Source: Macrostomum hystrix (taxonomy: Eukaryota > Platyhelminthes > Macrostomidae). From it: 64,000 nucleotides of DNA. Positions 54,481 through 64,000 of the stretch are shown piece by piece (within the stretch, counting starts at the first letter, position 1; every line of letters begins with the position of its first letter). The notes under the pieces were generated by a model. It was not told the origin of the DNA and did no database searches. It saw only the letters and a program-made list of their open reading frames with translations. The stretch lies in the NCBI GenBank assembly GCA_950097015.1, contig CATNEN010000037.1, positions 1,849,501 through 1,913,500 of the forward strand, written 5' to 3'. Made by a program: the position numbers and the translations under genes.

Positions 54481-56484
54481 GCTGAGTTAGAAGACGTCTT
54501 GCCGAAAGTTGCAGCCGTTTGGTCTCAATCTTTTTCGAACACTTTATTGGAGTCTTAGATCCTTAATTAAAATACATAATAAACATTTTGGCAACTATTT
54601 ATTGTTTCAGAAAATTCGCAACAAAAGTTGGTTCGAAGATAAATCCAAACATGAATGTGAAACTTTATATGAAAGTTTCGACGCGTTTCGCACTCCAATG
54701 TGCATCTAGATATGGATTAGTTAGGAACGAAATTGAACCGAACTTGGATGAATTGTTTTTGCATGCCTGTGTTGCTGTTGCTCTATTCAGGCGCAAAAGA
54801 AATTGTCGGGCTATCGGCCTCTTTGGTAGTTCTACTTTTAAGTAGTCCTTCGGAAGGGTTTCTTTGGCAGCTCGAATTCTTTATATTGGCTATTTGTTCT
54901 GCTTGGTCGATGTTGCGAACAGAGGGATAACTATAATGCAGGAATTACAATGGCGTGTGTAAAGCGTCCTTAAGCAATTATATCTTCTATGAAACAAAGA
55001 GCGCGGAGAGGTTATTTTCTCGCATATCGATGGCTCCCAGATTGGCTCTTATATTTAGTCTTTTTAAAGCGTTCCTTTGCGTTTCATTTTTGTTGGAATA
55101 TAGCTGAAGACACGTAAAATTTTTATGTGAAAATAATTTTTAATAATATAATAACAAAAAACGTTTTTCGTTCTAGATAAAATGTACTCGTTTGAATTAG
55201 TTTTGTTTATGAGTTTAGTTATAATAAGCAAATTGTTTTCAAAATATGCCTATGTGGCATTTTTGTCACGATTAACCCAAATCAAATCGACTGACGATTA
55301 TGTCTCGGTTGAATAATCCACTAGCTTTTAATTTCAAGATTTAGCATAGTAGCTGTCAGAGCTTATCCATCAGAGCTTATAAAATAAGCAGGATAATAAA
55401 GTAGTGTTAGCAATAATAATATAAATTATAGTAATAATATTAGCTTAGGCCTTAGTTTCCTCGTTCCTTATTCTTGTTTTGTTTCCTCGATTCACGATAA
55501 AATACAGTCTAAAACCATCTGTAATAAATGTCTAAGGCCTTAGGTGCAAATTAAATGTATAAGCCAAATTCTTTAATGGCAGTGCTTATCTTCACTGTCC
55601 CATGCAACTAGTGCCAAGTTTATCCACATGGATCTGTGTGAAAATCCCCACCTTATCCACATGGGGTGACATAGAATAGAAGCTTGCTGAGACAAGAATA
55701 GACCACCGCATTGTATATGTTATATGCCCACCATTGTGAATGCCCACCATTTCTAAAATGATTTTAGTAACTTCTTTGCTCAATTTGATTAAGCTTTTTA
55801 AGAGTTTTCAATTAAGCTAAATGAATTTATAGATTTATTAAACCAAATAATGCCAATAAGGGCGTATATATATCCTCCACTATACTAAAAATGAAATGCT
55901 TGCTTGCTTGGTTGGTTGCTTGCTTGTAATTGATTTTCTCCCGAGCGGCTCAACCGATTTTCACCATTTCTTCACCAAAAGATGCTAAATATCGGGACAA
56001 TTTTACACGTATTTTTATTAAGCTGAACTTTATTGCTAAGGGGGTTAAATATTCAAAAAACATGTTTTTTGACCTTTTCAAAGGTCAAACTATCTTGGCC
56101 TATTGAGAATTTCATTCACTGACTGCCACTGAATTAGAATTGCATCGTCAAATTGTGCAACAACCCCTAGCTGATTGAATTTGAAGCCTGCACTCAGGAG
56201 ACAAATAGGAAATAAATGTACACAACCAACCGCGAGACTGAGTGTACTCTATTTTCTCACTTTGTTGTACAAAGCCAGAACTTTGAGAATTCATTTTATA
56301 AGGCTGATTTTTGCACCCACTAACCAACAGTCGGAATAGCCTATGTGTAGGCACTAGGAATAGGTTATAGGCTAGGCTAAGGTTCGATTCTGCACTGCGT
56401 CAAATCATTTTAGACTAATTTTCAGCCAGTAGAGATTGAAGACTATTTTAATTTATTTTATTCATTTCGTAAATAAAATATCAT
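54481..56484. other. AT-rich intergenic DNA with a possible TE fragment
   Basis: No gene. About 55880-56060 (GCTTGCTTGGTTGGTTGCTT, then CCCGAGCGGCTCAACCGATT) resembles sequence found in dispersed elements of many invertebrates, but I cannot name the family. Near 56375, AGGTTCGATTCTGC is another B-box-like string. Confidence 0.35.
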
Positions 56485-58140
56485 AAATCATAGCACACCT
56501 GAGTTTGAATCATTGCAAAAATAGAGTTTGAATCATGGCTAAACCAGAGTTTGAATCATGGCTAAACCAGAGTTTGAATCATGGCTAAACCAGATCTTGA
56601 ATCATGGCTAAACTAGAGTCTGAATCATGGCTAAACTAGAGTCTGAATCATGGCAAAACTGGAGTCTGAATCATGGCTAAACCATAGTCTGAATCATGGC
56701 TAAAAAGAGTCTGAATCATGGCTAAACCAGGGTCTGAATCATGGCTAAACCAGAGTCTGAATCATGGCTAAAATAGAGTCTGAATCATGGCTAAACCAGA
56801 GTCTGAATCATGGCTAAACCAGAGTCTGAATCATGGCTAAAATAGAGTCTGAATCATGGCTAAACCAGAGTCTGAATCATGGCTAAACCAGAGTCTGAAT
56901 CATGGCTAAAATAGAGTCTGAATCATGGCTAAACTAGAGTCTGAATCATGGCTAAACTAGAGTCTGAATCGTGGCTAAAATAGTCTGAATCATGGCTAAA
57001 CCAGAGTCTGTATCATGGCTAAACCAGAGTCTGAATCATGGCTAAACTAGAGTCTGAATCATGGCTAAACCAGAGTTTGAACCATGGCTAAACCAGAGTT
57101 TGAATCATGGCTAAACCAGAGTCTGAATCATGGCAAAACCAGAGTTTCAATCATGGCTAAACCAGAGTTTCAATCATGGCAAAACCAGCGTCTGAATCAT
57201 GGCTAAACCAGCATCTGAATCATGGCTAAACCAGAGTTTGAATCATGGCTAAACCAGAGTTTCAATCATGGCTAAACCAGCGTCTGAATCATGGCTAAAA
57301 CAGAGTCTGAATCATGGCTAAACTAGAGTCTGAATCATGGCTAAACCAGAGTCTGAATCATGGCTAAACCAGAGTCTGAATCATGGCTAAAATAGAGTTT
57401 GAATCATGGCTAAACCAGCGTTTGAATCATGGCTAAACCAGCGTCTGAATCATGGCTACACCAGAGTTTAAATCATGGCTAAACCAGAGTTTGAATCATG
57501 GCTAAATCAGAGACTAAATCATGGCTACACCAGGCTTTGAATCATGGCTAAACCATCATCATCAGCATGGCTAAACCAGAGTTTGAATCATGGCTAAACC
57601 ATCATCATCAGCATGGCTAAACTAGAGTTTGAATCATGGCTAAACCAGAGATTGAATAATGGCTACACCAGAGTTTGAATCATGGCTAAACCAGAGTCTG
57701 AATCATGGCTAAACCATCATCATCAGCATGGCTAAACCAGCGTCTGAATCATGGCTAAACCAGAGTTTGAATCATGGCTAAACCAGAGTTTGAATCATGG
57801 CTAAACCAGAGTTTGAATCAAAGCCAACCAGAGTTTGAATCTTGGCTAAACCAGAGTTTCAATCATGGCTTACCCAGCGTTTGAATCATGGATAAACCAG
57901 AGTTTGAATCATGGCAAAAACCGAGTTTCAATAATAGCTAACCCAGCGTTTGAATCATGGCTAAACCAGAGTTTGAATCATGGCTAAACCAGAGTTTGAA
58001 TCGTGGCTAAACCAGAGTTTGAATCATGGCTAAACCAGAGTTTGAATCATAGCCAACCAGAGTTTGAATCATGGCAAAACGAGAGTTTGAATCATAGCCC
58101 ACCAGGGTTTAAAACATGGCGAAACCTGAGTTTGAATCTT
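56485..58140. repeat. 23-bp minisatellite, about 70 copies
   Basis: Unit CATGGCTAAACCAGAGTCTG followed by AAT, more divergent than the other arrays. Variants include AGAGTTTG, CAGCGTCTG, AATAGAG, and an inserted CATCATCATCAG near 57550, 57600 and 57715. The greater divergence suggests an older array. Confidence 0.93.
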
Positions 58141-58164
58141 GGCTAACCCAGCGTTTGAAAAATC

Positions 58165-58328
58165 AACGTCAACTGGGGAGTCATCATCAAAATGGGGATC
58201 ATGGTGAACTGGGGGATAATCGTCAACTGGGGGATCATGGTAAACTGGGGGATAATTGTCAACTGGGGGATCATTGTCAACTGGGGGATCATTGTCAACT
58301 GGGGGATCATTGTCAACTAGGGGGTAAT
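58165..58328. repeat. 18-bp minisatellite
   Basis: About nine copies of GTCAACTGGGGGATCATT and variants, immediately following the 23-bp array. The two units are unrelated. Confidence 0.88.
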
Positions 58329-59476
58329 ATAGGCATATTAAAAGTTGAATTCCTAATAATATAATTTTTTGTTACAATTCACTTTAGCAACATAGCACAT
58401 AGGCAAAAGCCACTTTGGCAAGAGTTGACTTGGAGACAAGCATACTTATACTTATATTATTTTTCACTCAAATACTTTTGCTCTTTTTGTAAAACTTGTC
58501 ACTGAAGTTAACTGTTGCCAAAGTGTTTTATCACCTTGTCAACATACAAAAAAGTAGAATAGATAGGGCAAAAATTGATTGTAAACACAAATGGTTAAAC
58601 TTTTATTTTTCTAACAGCTTGATCTATTCTAGGCAGATTTAATTGAACCTTGAGGTGCGGCTTTCAAAAGGCAACCATTGTTTATGGAATGCACCTGTGG
58701 CTAGAAATTATTATACATATTTGTCTGGCTGGCTGTAGTAATGTTGCTATCAATGTAGTTCCATCAGCAAAAAAATGACAGAAACTTTTCTTTTTTGCAT
58801 CATCTACAAGAGTGCTTGTATAACTCTCGAGCTTGAAAAAATCCATAGCAAAATTGGCACGGCAAAATCCAATGCTAAATCAGATGAGAAATTACCTCAG
58901 AGAACAATAATAAACTTCATTAAATTCACAGAGAAAATGTAACTTAGTCATGACAATGAAAAATAAAAGACGGTCAAAATGACTCTTACCGTCTGTTTAG
59001 TATTAGATAAAGAATTTTTACTTCCTGAACAAACAATTCCCATATGACAATGCCGCACCAAAAATGATCCCTCGGTCAAAATTCTCAAATGTAAAAAACT
59101 CTATCTAGCCATGACTGTTACCTTCCAGTGTATTAACATAACCAGGTGTAGATATGAGAACACAAACATGTGTGTATGAGTAAGCATGTGTTACATAAGT
59201 GTACACATCTGCCCAAGGACTTCTTCAAATAGCTTCTTCTATATAGATGCATATATTCTGAGGTTCAAGCTTTGTATTGGGATATAATCTACATTCTCAC
59301 TGCTTTGTGGTTTTTCGAAAATGCCCAAGCACATAGACTGCCTAAAAATGTCAGTTAAAGTAAAAATAACAGTTCTTTCAAATTCAAACAGTTCTTTCAG
59401 TTGCAAAATTTGCTAATCTGCTTGTTGAGTTAGCAAAAAACACATTTAATATTTAACTAACATCGTCTTTCTTCAG
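58329..59476. other. delta-COP 5' flank with a degraded SINE
   Basis: AT-rich. At about 59150-59335 (minus orientation) GTGTACACATCTGCCC and CTACATTCTCACTGCTTTG resemble the main SINE family at low identity. No obvious first exon with ATG and donor for delta-COP was found by eye. Confidence 0.4.
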
Positions 59477-62097
59477 GTGCTCCTAGCCGCCGCCGTGTGC
59501 AACAAGTCGGGCAAGACGCTCATCTCCCGCCAGTTTGTGGAGATGACGCGCTCCCGCATCGAAGGACTATTAGCCGCCTTTCCTAAGCTAATGTCCGCAG
59601 ACAAGCAGCACACTTTCATTGAGACCGAGAGTGTGCGCTATGTCTACCAGCCGCTGGAGAAGCTCTACGTCCTGCTTCTAACTACTAAGGCTAGCAACAT
59701 TCTGGAAGACCTGGAGACCCTGCGCCTATTTGCCCGAGTTATACCCGAATATTCCACCGGCATGGAAGAGAAGGATCTATTGGATAACGCCTTCCAGTTG
59801 ATCTTCGCCTTCGACGAGATTGTAGCCCTCGGCTACCGTGAGAGTGTCAACTTGGCCCAGATTAAAACCTTCACCGAGATGGACTCGCACGAGGAGAAAG
59901 TTTTCCTAGCAGTTCGGGTTGCTCAGGAGAAGGAGGCCAAAGCCGCCATGCGCGCCAAGGCCAAGGAGCTGACGATAAAGAACAAGGAGCTCCGTCGAGC
60001 TGGCGGCGGTCGGATGGCTGCCTTCGGTGGCGGCATGGGCGGCGGCGGCGGCGGTGGAGGCGGCAGCTACGTTGACACAACGCCTACGCTGACATCGACA
60101 ATACCGGAGCCGACTCGGGCCAGGCCGCCGGCGCCTTCGGGCGGCTCCGCCGGTGGCGGCAAGGCTATGAAACTGGGCAGCCGAGCCAAGCAGGTTGACT
60201 ACTTTGTGGACCAGCTCAAGGAGGAGGGAGAACAGGTCTGTGCTATGAAGATTGGCGTTTCTTTGTAATGGGCAGAGCCGGCTTCACCTACCTCACAAAC
60301 TCACTTAGCGACCTCACCAACTCACTTAAAAACCACACAAAACTTATTTAGCAACCACACACAACTTACTTAGCAACCACACACAACTTACTTAGCAACC
60401 ACACACAACTTACTTAGCAACCACACACAACTTACTTAGCAACCACACACAACTTACTTAGCAACCACACACAACTTACTTAGCAACCACACACAACTTA
60501 CAGTGTCTACCATGCTTAAAAGTCATTCAACTACTCGAATTGCCAGGTGGTGGACACACCAGTTGGTGGTCTCACTTCCGGAAGGTCTGGCGCTTCGTCA
60601 GCGGCCGCGGCCGCGGCTTCAGCAATGCCGGCCGCTCAGCGTGAGGCCGTCCATCTGCGCCTCGAAGAGAAGTTCAGCTGCGAAGCCGGCCGTGGCGGCG
60701 GTGTCAGCAATCTGGAGCTGACTGGCCTGTTGCACATCACATGCGCCAACGAGGACGCCGTCAGGTTGCACCTCCTGCAGGCTACCGGGCCCAGGGCTAA
60801 AGCTGTACAGATGCAGACCCATCCAAACATTGATAAGAAAGTGTTCCAGACCAACAATTGGGTGCAGATGAAGGCAGCTGGTGAGGCTTCAACTTTTATT
60901 CGCGTCACTAAGAATAATACTCTAAGCTCGAAAAAGGAAGTTAAGATCACACCCGTTCACACAGAGCCTGTCTAACAGGTTCACAAGGAGCCTGTCTAAC
61001 AGGTTCACACAGAGCCTGTCTAACAGGTTCACAAGGAGCCTGTCTAACAGGTTCACACACAGCCTGTCTAACGGGTTCACAAGGAGCCTGTCTAATATAT
61101 TCACACCTGTCTTACAAGTACAGCACTTAAACTGTTATGCATATGTCTAACAGATATTAGATGGACGCACATCTATTTATTCAACTCTATTCAACAATCG
61201 CATTTATTAATACTCCAATGCCAAATCACAGGCCGTGGCTTCCCGGTGAACCAAGAGGCCAACGTAGTGAAATGGCGCATGGCTGGAGACGACGAGTCTC
61301 TGCTGCCGCTGACCATCAACTGCTGGCCGAATCAGGCTCCGTCTGGCAGCTTCGAGGTCACGGTCGAATACGAGCTGACAGCTGGCACACCTAGGCTGGA
61401 GAATGTGCTCATTAGCATTCCGCTGCCGCAGGGAGCCCAGACTAAGGTAAGAGGCTTGTTTTACCTAACCCGTCTGGTCTGCGGTGTTTTATGCCAATTT
61501 TGTATCTGATTGGTTGTGGGCAGCCAAAATCTCTCTCCCTTTCTCTAATCTAATTGGTTGTGGGCAGCCAAAATCTCTCTCCCTTTCTCTAATCTAATTG
61601 GTTGTGGGCAGCCAAAATCTCTCTCCCCTTCTCTAATCTAATTGGTTGTGGGAAGCCAGAATCTTTATCCAATTCTCTAATCTGATTGGTTGTGGTCTCC
61701 CTCTCAAGCCTGATTGGTTGTAGAGGCACAGCCCCTCAGTCCCATTTCTAATCAAACCGAGTTCAGCAAGGCAATTCTGTATATAAATATCCGAACCCTC
61801 CCGCAGGTGAACCAATGCGACGGTGACTATCGCATCGACGCTCGCAAGTGCATACTAGAATGGTCTCTGCCGATGATTGACCCTGACGAGAATCCCACGG
61901 GCAATCTGGACCTACTGGTTGGCGGCGGCGGTGGCGGCATCACGGAGGACAGTTTCTTCCCCGTTGGTGTACTATTCACCTCCCAGCAGAGTCTAGTTGG
62001 CGTCGATGTTGACAAAGTTGTCCGCCTTGAAGGCGACACTCCTGTGAAGTTCTCATGCGATCGTCGACTGATTGCCGACAACTATAGAATCGTTTGA
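59477..62097 (+). CDS. ARCN1: Coatomer subunit delta (delta-COP / archain)
   Basis: Four exons: 59477-60235, 60547-60880, 61232-61446 and 61807-62097. They give 532 residues, plus an initiator Met that is not in this exon set (human ARCN1 is 511). The start VLLAAAVCNKSGKTLISRQF matches the conserved N-terminus directly after Met. An N-terminal longin-like domain (to about 140) contains QHTFIETESVRYVYQP and FDEIVALGYRESVNLAQI. A Gly-rich linker follows, and then the C-terminal mu-homology domain from about 280 (THPNIDKKVF, PLTINCWP, VEYELTAG, ending ADNYRIV). The protein is part of the F-subcomplex of the COPI coat, which drives Golgi-to-ER and intra-Golgi retrograde transport, and it binds WxW-type cargo. 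The linker poly-Gly and poly-Ala are longer than in vertebrates. The donor at 60236 (CAG|GTCTGT) is weak. All three visible introns carry tandem repeats. Confidence 0.95.
60300..60500. repeat. 22-bp minisatellite in a delta-COP intron
   Basis: About nine copies of AGCAACCACACACAACTTAC followed by TT, filling most of the intron 60236-60546. Confidence 0.93.
60955..61100. repeat. 24-bp minisatellite with an inverted repeat, delta-COP intron
   Basis: About six copies of GAGCCTGTCTAACAGGTTCA plus CAAG or CACA, in intron 60881-61231. Each unit contains CCTGT-CTA-ACAGG, a perfect 5-bp stem with a 3-nt loop. Confidence 0.92.
61505..61720. repeat. Tandem repeat of about 44 bp in the last delta-COP intron
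   Basis: Four to five copies of CTCTAATCTAATTGGTTGTG, then GGCAGCCAAAATCTCTCTCCC. It lies in intron 61447-61806 and becomes degenerate toward its 3' end. Confidence 0.88.
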
Positions 62098-62233
62098 TTC
62101 TATGCTGCCTGTTTGGTTGCTAGTTTATTAGCTATGCTCTATTATAATATTGGGCACTATTTACTGAGATTTGTGTTTAAATATGAATTCCTGGGCATAA
62201 TTAAAGCATACGAGTATATTGGCCTTTTTTACA

Positions 62234-62239
62234 AATAAA
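62234..62239 (+). terminator. Candidate poly(A) signal of delta-COP
   Basis: AATAAA lies 137 nt after the stop codon. Confidence 0.5.
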
Positions 62240-63240
62240 TTTCAATTAGCAATAATATAAAAACACAATAATGTGCGTCAGTTTGTGAATGACTATGAAA
62301 ACTAGTGTAATTTTGTGTTCGCTGTGTTTATTCTGCTTATTGGTGTCTGGCATCCCATCCTAACTAGCTAGGTGATCCATTTGCTTACTTCTTTTTGTCG
62401 TTTGCTTTATTATAAAAAGCCTATTCGGATTTGATTGATTATAGATTCTAACTCGTCTGATTCAAATAGAAACCGACTGAAACAAAACAAAACACCATTT
62501 TTTGGTCCTCAACTCTTAATATATGATACCCCTATCTGACAATAATGGTTTTATTTGGCTAATTCACTGAAAGAAATATATCAAATAAAATGGCATCAGC
62601 CCTATAGCAACTCTTCGTTGCTAGCAAAACACCTGTCTGTTGCTGTATTAGCTAGGGCTAGCCAATTAACTATTGTTGTTCTTTCTTATCTGTTTACTGT
62701 TCATTTAGGTCCATTTAGCCAAATAGATATTATGTGTACCTGTGAACATTTGAATGTCACTCAGCTGTGCAATGGGCACTAGCATTAACTAGGCTAGAAA
62801 TTCGACTTGTTTTGGCGGCCTACACAGTCCACAGACTTAACGCCTGTACACAACCTTAAAAAAGCGGCGCTGTGCCACTGGCTTCAGCAGCCATGCTTTT
62901 TGTTAATCAATGCATAGACCATATGCTCTACTTACATTAAGAAATGTAAGTAGTAGAATATATTAAATGAAATGTTTTGGTTTATTTTCGAGTTTTTGTA
63001 CAACACTGTAAAGGTCAGATTATTTAATAATTATACTACAAACCAAAACATTCAATTAGAATGTTAACCTGGGGATTGATGCTACGTATACTAGCATTGT
63101 AGCTCGTATAATTATAGTAAACAATTTTACCCATTGACTTTCCAAGAACCAATTATTGGAATGGGAAATTTCATAAGCGCTCGTTACTGTTGAAGATCAT
63201 GGCACTATAATGTTGCTTGATCAGCAGGTGTCATTGGCAA
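62240..63240. other. AT-rich 3' flank with a fragment of the second SINE family
   Basis: About 62812-62890 (GTCCACAGACTTAACGCCTG, then GGCGCTGTGCCACTGGCT) matches the tail of the element at 43545-43720. No gene otherwise. Confidence 0.4.
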
Positions 63241-63254
63241 GCAAACGAGATGAA

Positions 63255-63772
63255 ATCCATACCTGGACTCTAGAGTCGATGTGTCATTTAGTACCTGGAC
63301 TGTAGAATTGAGCTGTCATTTAGTACCTGGACTGTAGAATTGAGCTGTCATTTAGTACCTGGATTGTAGAATTGAGCTGTCATTTAGTACCTGGATTGTA
63401 GAATTAAGCTGTCATTTAGTACCTGGATTGTAGAATTGAGCTGTCATTTAGTACCTGGATTGTAGAATTGAGCTGTCATTTAGTACCTGGATTGTAGAAT
63501 TGATCTGTCATTTAGTACCTGGACTGTAGAATTGAGCTGTCATTTAGTGCCTGGACTGTAGAATCGAGTTTTCATTTGGTACCTGGATTATAGAATTGAG
63601 CTGTCATTTGGTACCTGGATTATAGAATTGAGCTGTCATTTGGTACCTGGACTGTAGAATCGAGCTGTCATTTGGTACCTGGACTGTAGAATCGAGGTGT
63701 CATTCGGTACCTGGACTGAAGAATCGAGGTGTCATTCGGTACCTGGACTGTAGATTCGAGCTGTCACTTGCA
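63255..63772. repeat. 32-bp minisatellite
   Basis: About 16 copies of GTACCTGGATTGTAGAATTG followed by AGCTGTCATTTA. Variants cluster at the 3' end (ATCGAGGTGTCATTCG), a gradient typical of array edges. Confidence 0.94.
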
Positions 63773-64000
63773 CTACCAAATACTCTTATTAAAACTCGTG
63801 TTAATACTTACGTAGGTGCTGATTATTGGATTAGGTTTAATTGGACACGATAAAAGCAATAACAATGACGAAAGGCAGTTCAAGCTGCCCACTGTTCATA
63901 AATTCGTTCGAAAGTTTACTCTTTACACAGTAGTGTTTTGTCAAGGATTCGTAAATAATCAGAAGCAATAGGCTGGGAATAAAAAATCCGTGCCTTTTCA
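63773..64000. other. Right window edge
   Basis: Unique AT-rich sequence, nothing recognised. Confidence 0.4.

Noticed and set aside
1-63772. CRISPR-like arrays
   Set aside because: Units are contiguous, without unique spacers, and the genome is animal; these are minisatellites.

Overview
This is a 64 kb piece of an animal nuclear genome. The genes have spliceosomal introns, GC-rich third codon positions, AT-rich intergenic DNA and clear metazoan orthologues: SHOC2, NOMO, Pumilio, a FoxA-type forkhead gene, a RING-CH (MARCH-type) ligase and delta-COP. Two features point to a lophotrochozoan, perhaps a free-living flatworm. One is the very high load of minisatellites. The other is the frequent presence of a 3' splice site within 0-14 nt of the start codon, as expected for spliced-leader trans-splicing. 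The phylum is inferred, not proven.

Layout: (1) 1-2254 is the 3' part of a SHOC2 orthologue on + (two exons, preceded by an intronic 22-bp array). (2) 2255-6550 is intergenic, with three minisatellites. (3) 6554-12972 is a complete five-exon NOMO gene on +, with a different tandem repeat in each of its four introns. (4) 13000-19400 holds 28-bp and 21-bp arrays, a tRNA-derived SINE family, and two very small putative secreted/membrane peptides. (5) 19982-21699 is an unrecognised gene on - that needs two +1 frame changes to be read through. (6) 21700-25296 is AT-rich, with two inverted-repeat (MITE/foldback) elements. (7) 25297-29717 is a complete Pumilio gene on + in five exons. (8) 29718-38280 is dominated by arrays of 33, 42, 33 and 28 bp. 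(9) 38311-39252 is an intronless FoxA-like gene on -; 40597-41202 is a MARCH-type exon on -; 43041-43393 is the first coding exon of an unknown gene on -. (10) 44409-44500 is a pre-miRNA-like hairpin and 44750-45050 a mariner fragment. (11) 46784-51972 on - encodes a protein of about 1594 residues with no recognised orthologue: a hydrophobic Gly/Ala-rich N-terminus, three 55-residue repeats, and a degenerate P-loop domain that by eye recalls GBP/SMG9-type G domains. (12) 53200-54480 is a GC-rich patch of broken reading frames. (13) 56485-58325 is tandem repeat, 59477-62097 is delta-COP on +, and 63250-63770 is a last minisatellite.

The identified genes are mostly housekeeping and unrelated in function (RAS-MAPK scaffold, ER membrane complex partner, translational repressor, COPI coat). 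I see no operon. By summing my own coordinates, about a quarter of the window is tandem repeat. Several arrays have splice sites built into the repeat unit: donors in Pumilio intron 1 and acceptors in NOMO intron 2. The strongest candidates for something undescribed are the giant P-loop protein, the hairpin at 44.4 kb, and the coupling of minisatellites to introns, together with first exons that begin at an acceptor and lack their own AUG.
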